The notes under the pieces are model-generated. The model ran no database searches. It saw nothing but the letters and a program-made list of their open reading frames with translations, and had not been told where the DNA came from. 17,005 nt of DNA from an uncultured Brevundimonas sp. (GTDB taxonomy: Bacteria > Pseudomonadota > Alphaproteobacteria > Caulobacterales > Caulobacteraceae). This document shows positions 15,398 to 17,005 of this stretch, piece after piece (position 1 is the stretch's first letter; each line of letters opens with the position of its first letter). The DNA is taken from positions 1 to 17,005 of the forward strand of contig CAMLNT010000028.1 of NCBI GenBank assembly GCA_946481425.1, read 5' to 3'. The translations under genes were made by a program, and so were the position numbers.

Positions 15398-17005
15398 TTA
15401 TCCGGCCTTCGGCTGGGCGTAGCCGAGGCGGGCGTTCAGCTTTTCGAGCAGATCCACAGCCGTGTCCGCGATCACCGAGCCGGGCGGATAGACGGCCGCG
15501 GCGCCCATGTTGATCAGGGGCTCCACATCCGCCGGCGGGATCACGCCGCCGACGACGATCATGATGTCCTCGCGGCCCAGTTTCTTGAGCGCATCTCTCA
15601 GTTCCGGCACCAGCGTCAGGTGTCCGGCCGCCAGCGAGCTGGCGCCCACCGCATGGACATTGGCCTTCACCGCGGCCTCGGCCGCCTCTTCCGGCGTCTG
15701 GAACAGCGGCCCGGCCTCGGCCTCGAAGCCCAGGTCCTGATAGGCCGAGGCGACCACCTTCTGGCCGCGGTCGTGCCCATCCTGGCCCAGCTTGGCGATC
15801 AAGATGCGCGGGGGCCCGCCGTCGTTCTCCACGAAGGCCGCGACCATGGCCCGCGCCCGGTCGATCTTCGGATCGGCCCCGGCCTCCCTGGCATAGACGC
15901 CCGACACGACCTCCGGGACCGCCTCGTGCCGCCCGAAGGCCGCCTCCAGCGCGTCCGAGATCTCCCCCACCGTGGCCTTGGCCCGCGCAGCGTTCACCGC
16001 CAGCGCCAGCAGGTTCTCCGACCCCCGCGCGCCGTCTGTCAGGGCGGAAAGCGCGACCTGCGTCGCCGCCTCGTCCCGCTCGGCCCGCAGTCGCGCCAGC
16101 TTCTCGAGCTGCTTGGCCCGCACCGCCGCATTGTCGACCTTCAGCACCGGGATGTCGTCGGGCAGGTCGCTGAAATAGCGGTTCACCCCGACCACGGTCT
16201 GGCGGCCGGTGTCGATCCGCGCCTGGGTCCGGGCCGAGGCCTCCTCGATGCGTCGCTTGGGCACGCCGGCCTCGATCGCGGCGGCCATGCCACCCAGCGC
16301 CTCGACCTCCTGGATGTGCACCCAGGCCCGCTCGGCCAGGTCCTTCGTCAGCGTCTCGACATAGTACGATCCGCCCCAGGGATCGGCGGTCCAGGTCAGG
16401 TCGCTCTCGCGCGCCAGGAACAGCTGGGTGTTGCGCGCGATGCGGGCCGAGAAGTCCGTCGGCAAGGCGAGGGCTTCGTCCAGCGAGTTGGTGTGCAGCG
16501 ACTGCGTCCCGCCCCCGACCGCGGCCATGGCCTCCACGCAGGTGCGGCTGACGTTGTTGAACACGTCCTGCGCCGCCAGCGACCAGCCCGAGGTCTGGCA
16601 GTGGGCGCGCAGGGCCAGCGATTTCGGCGACTTCGGCTTGAACTCCGACTGGATCAGCCTGGCCCACAGCAGCCGCCCTGCCCTCAGCTTGGCGATCTCC
16701 ATGAACGGGTTCATGCCGATGGCCCAGAAGAAGCTCAGCCGCGGCGCGAAGGCGTCGATGTCGAGGCCCGCCTCGACCCCGGCGCGGGCGTATTCCACCC
16801 CGTCCGCCAGCGTATAGGCCAGCTCCAGGTCAGCCGTCGCCCCGGCCTCCTGCATGTGATAGCCGCTGATCGAAATCGAGTTGAACTTCGGCATTTCCCG
16901 GCTGGTGAAGCCGAAGATGTCCGAGATGATCCGCATCGAGGGCGCGGGCGGATACACATAGGTGTTCCGCACCATGAACTCTTTCAGGATGTCGTTCTGG
17001 ATCGT
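15398..17005 (-). CDS. Methylmalonyl-CoA mutase large subunit, N-terminus beyond window
   Basis: The frame is open to the right edge, so 535 C-terminal residues of an enzyme of about 720 are present and the N-terminus is cut. It converts (R)-methylmalonyl-CoA to succinyl-CoA using adenosylcobalamin, the last step of propionyl-CoA assimilation. The barrel shows [44 protein letters not shown] and [10 protein letters not shown]. The C-terminal cobalamin domain shows DGHDRG (15764-15781), which supplies the axial His, then ASSLAAGH and [22 protein letters not shown] fits methylmalonyl-CoA mutase rather than ethylmalonyl-CoA mutase, but the cut N-terminus leaves some doubt. It is the large catalytic subunit; a small-subunit gene (scpB/mutA), if any, would be upstream, out of view. 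Confidence 0.95.
   Translation of the reverse strand, partial: TIQNDILKEFMVRNTYVYPPAPSMRIISDIFGFTSREMPKFNSISISGYHMQEAGATADLELAYTLADGVEYARAGVEAGLDIDAFAPRLSFFWAIGMNPFMEIAKLRAGRLLWARLIQSEFKPKSPKSLALRAHCQTSGWSLAAQDVFNNVSRTCVEAMAAVGGGTQSLHTNSLDEALALPTDFSARIARNTQLFLARESDLTWTADPWGGSYYVETLTKDLAERAWVHIQEVEALGGMAAAIEAGVPKRRIEEASARTQARIDTGRQTVVGVNRYFSDLPDDIPVLKVDNAAVRAKQLEKLARLRAERDEAATQVALSALTDGARGSENLLALAVNAARAKATVGEISDALEAAFGRHEAVPEVVSGVYAREAGADPKIDRARAMVAAFVENDGGPPRILIAKLGQDGHDRGQKVVASAYQDLGFEAEAGPLFQTPEEAAEAAVKANVHAVGASSLAAGHLTLVPELRDALKKLGREDIMIVVGGVIPPADVEPLINMGAAAVYPPGSVIADTAVDLLEKLNARLGYAQPKAG

Overview
The window is a high-GC, gene-dense bacterial chromosome segment that most resembles an alphaproteobacterium of the Caulobacterales (Caulobacter/Brevundimonas-like). 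The evidence is a tRNA-His without the extra G-1 and with U72/A73 (an alphaproteobacterial trait), the alphaproteobacteria-type cluster murA-DUF2948-UPF0262-infA-maf-Rne/Rng-yacG next to tRNA-Phe, and a GTP-type PEP carboxykinase. A possible CtrA-type site lies between two divergent genes. I see no insertion sequence, prophage, CRISPR array or plasmid function; it reads as core chromosome.

Left part (1-4976). A truncated helical, TPR-like protein of unknown function (minus) is divergent from a D-3-hydroxybutyrate dehydrogenase (plus). The dehydrogenase converges on an SLT-type lytic transglycosylase (minus). The transglycosylase is divergent from an orphan TonB-family protein (plus), which converges on a ThiO-like FAD oxidoreductase (minus).

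Middle (4977-10627, all minus). pckG (GTG start) probably leads a two-gene unit with the ThiO-like gene. tRNA-His with its own promoter lies upstream, followed by an M48 lipoprotein metalloprotease. Next comes a complete TonB energising operon, exbB-exbD-tonB, closed by a strong rho-independent terminator. Upstream of exbB is about 410 bp without a gene that holds three separate dyads. Then come tRNA-Phe and its promoter.

Right part (10698-17005). A tightly packed minus-strand cluster has the transcription order small basic protein, murA, DUF2948, UPF0262, infA, maf, Rne/Rng-family protein, yacG. Several of these genes overlap by 4 to 11 bases. It joins cell-wall precursor synthesis, translation initiation, nucleotide or RNA quality control and gyrase control. 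tRNA-Thr (plus) follows and shares a hairpin terminator with the convergent large subunit of methylmalonyl-CoA mutase, which runs off the right edge.

Metabolically, the dehydrogenase (ketone body/PHB), PEP carboxykinase (gluconeogenesis) and methylmalonyl-CoA mutase (propionyl-CoA to succinyl-CoA) fit growth on fatty acids, PHB or organic acids. The two TonB proteins fit the outer-membrane TonB-dependent uptake typical of Caulobacterales. I found no clearly new multi-gene system. The most interesting points are the paired TonB proteins, the compact Rne/Rng protein without a zinc-link, the dyads upstream of exbB, an anticodon-stem mismatch in tRNA-Thr, and two short genes, yacG and a 44-residue basic protein, that are easily missed.
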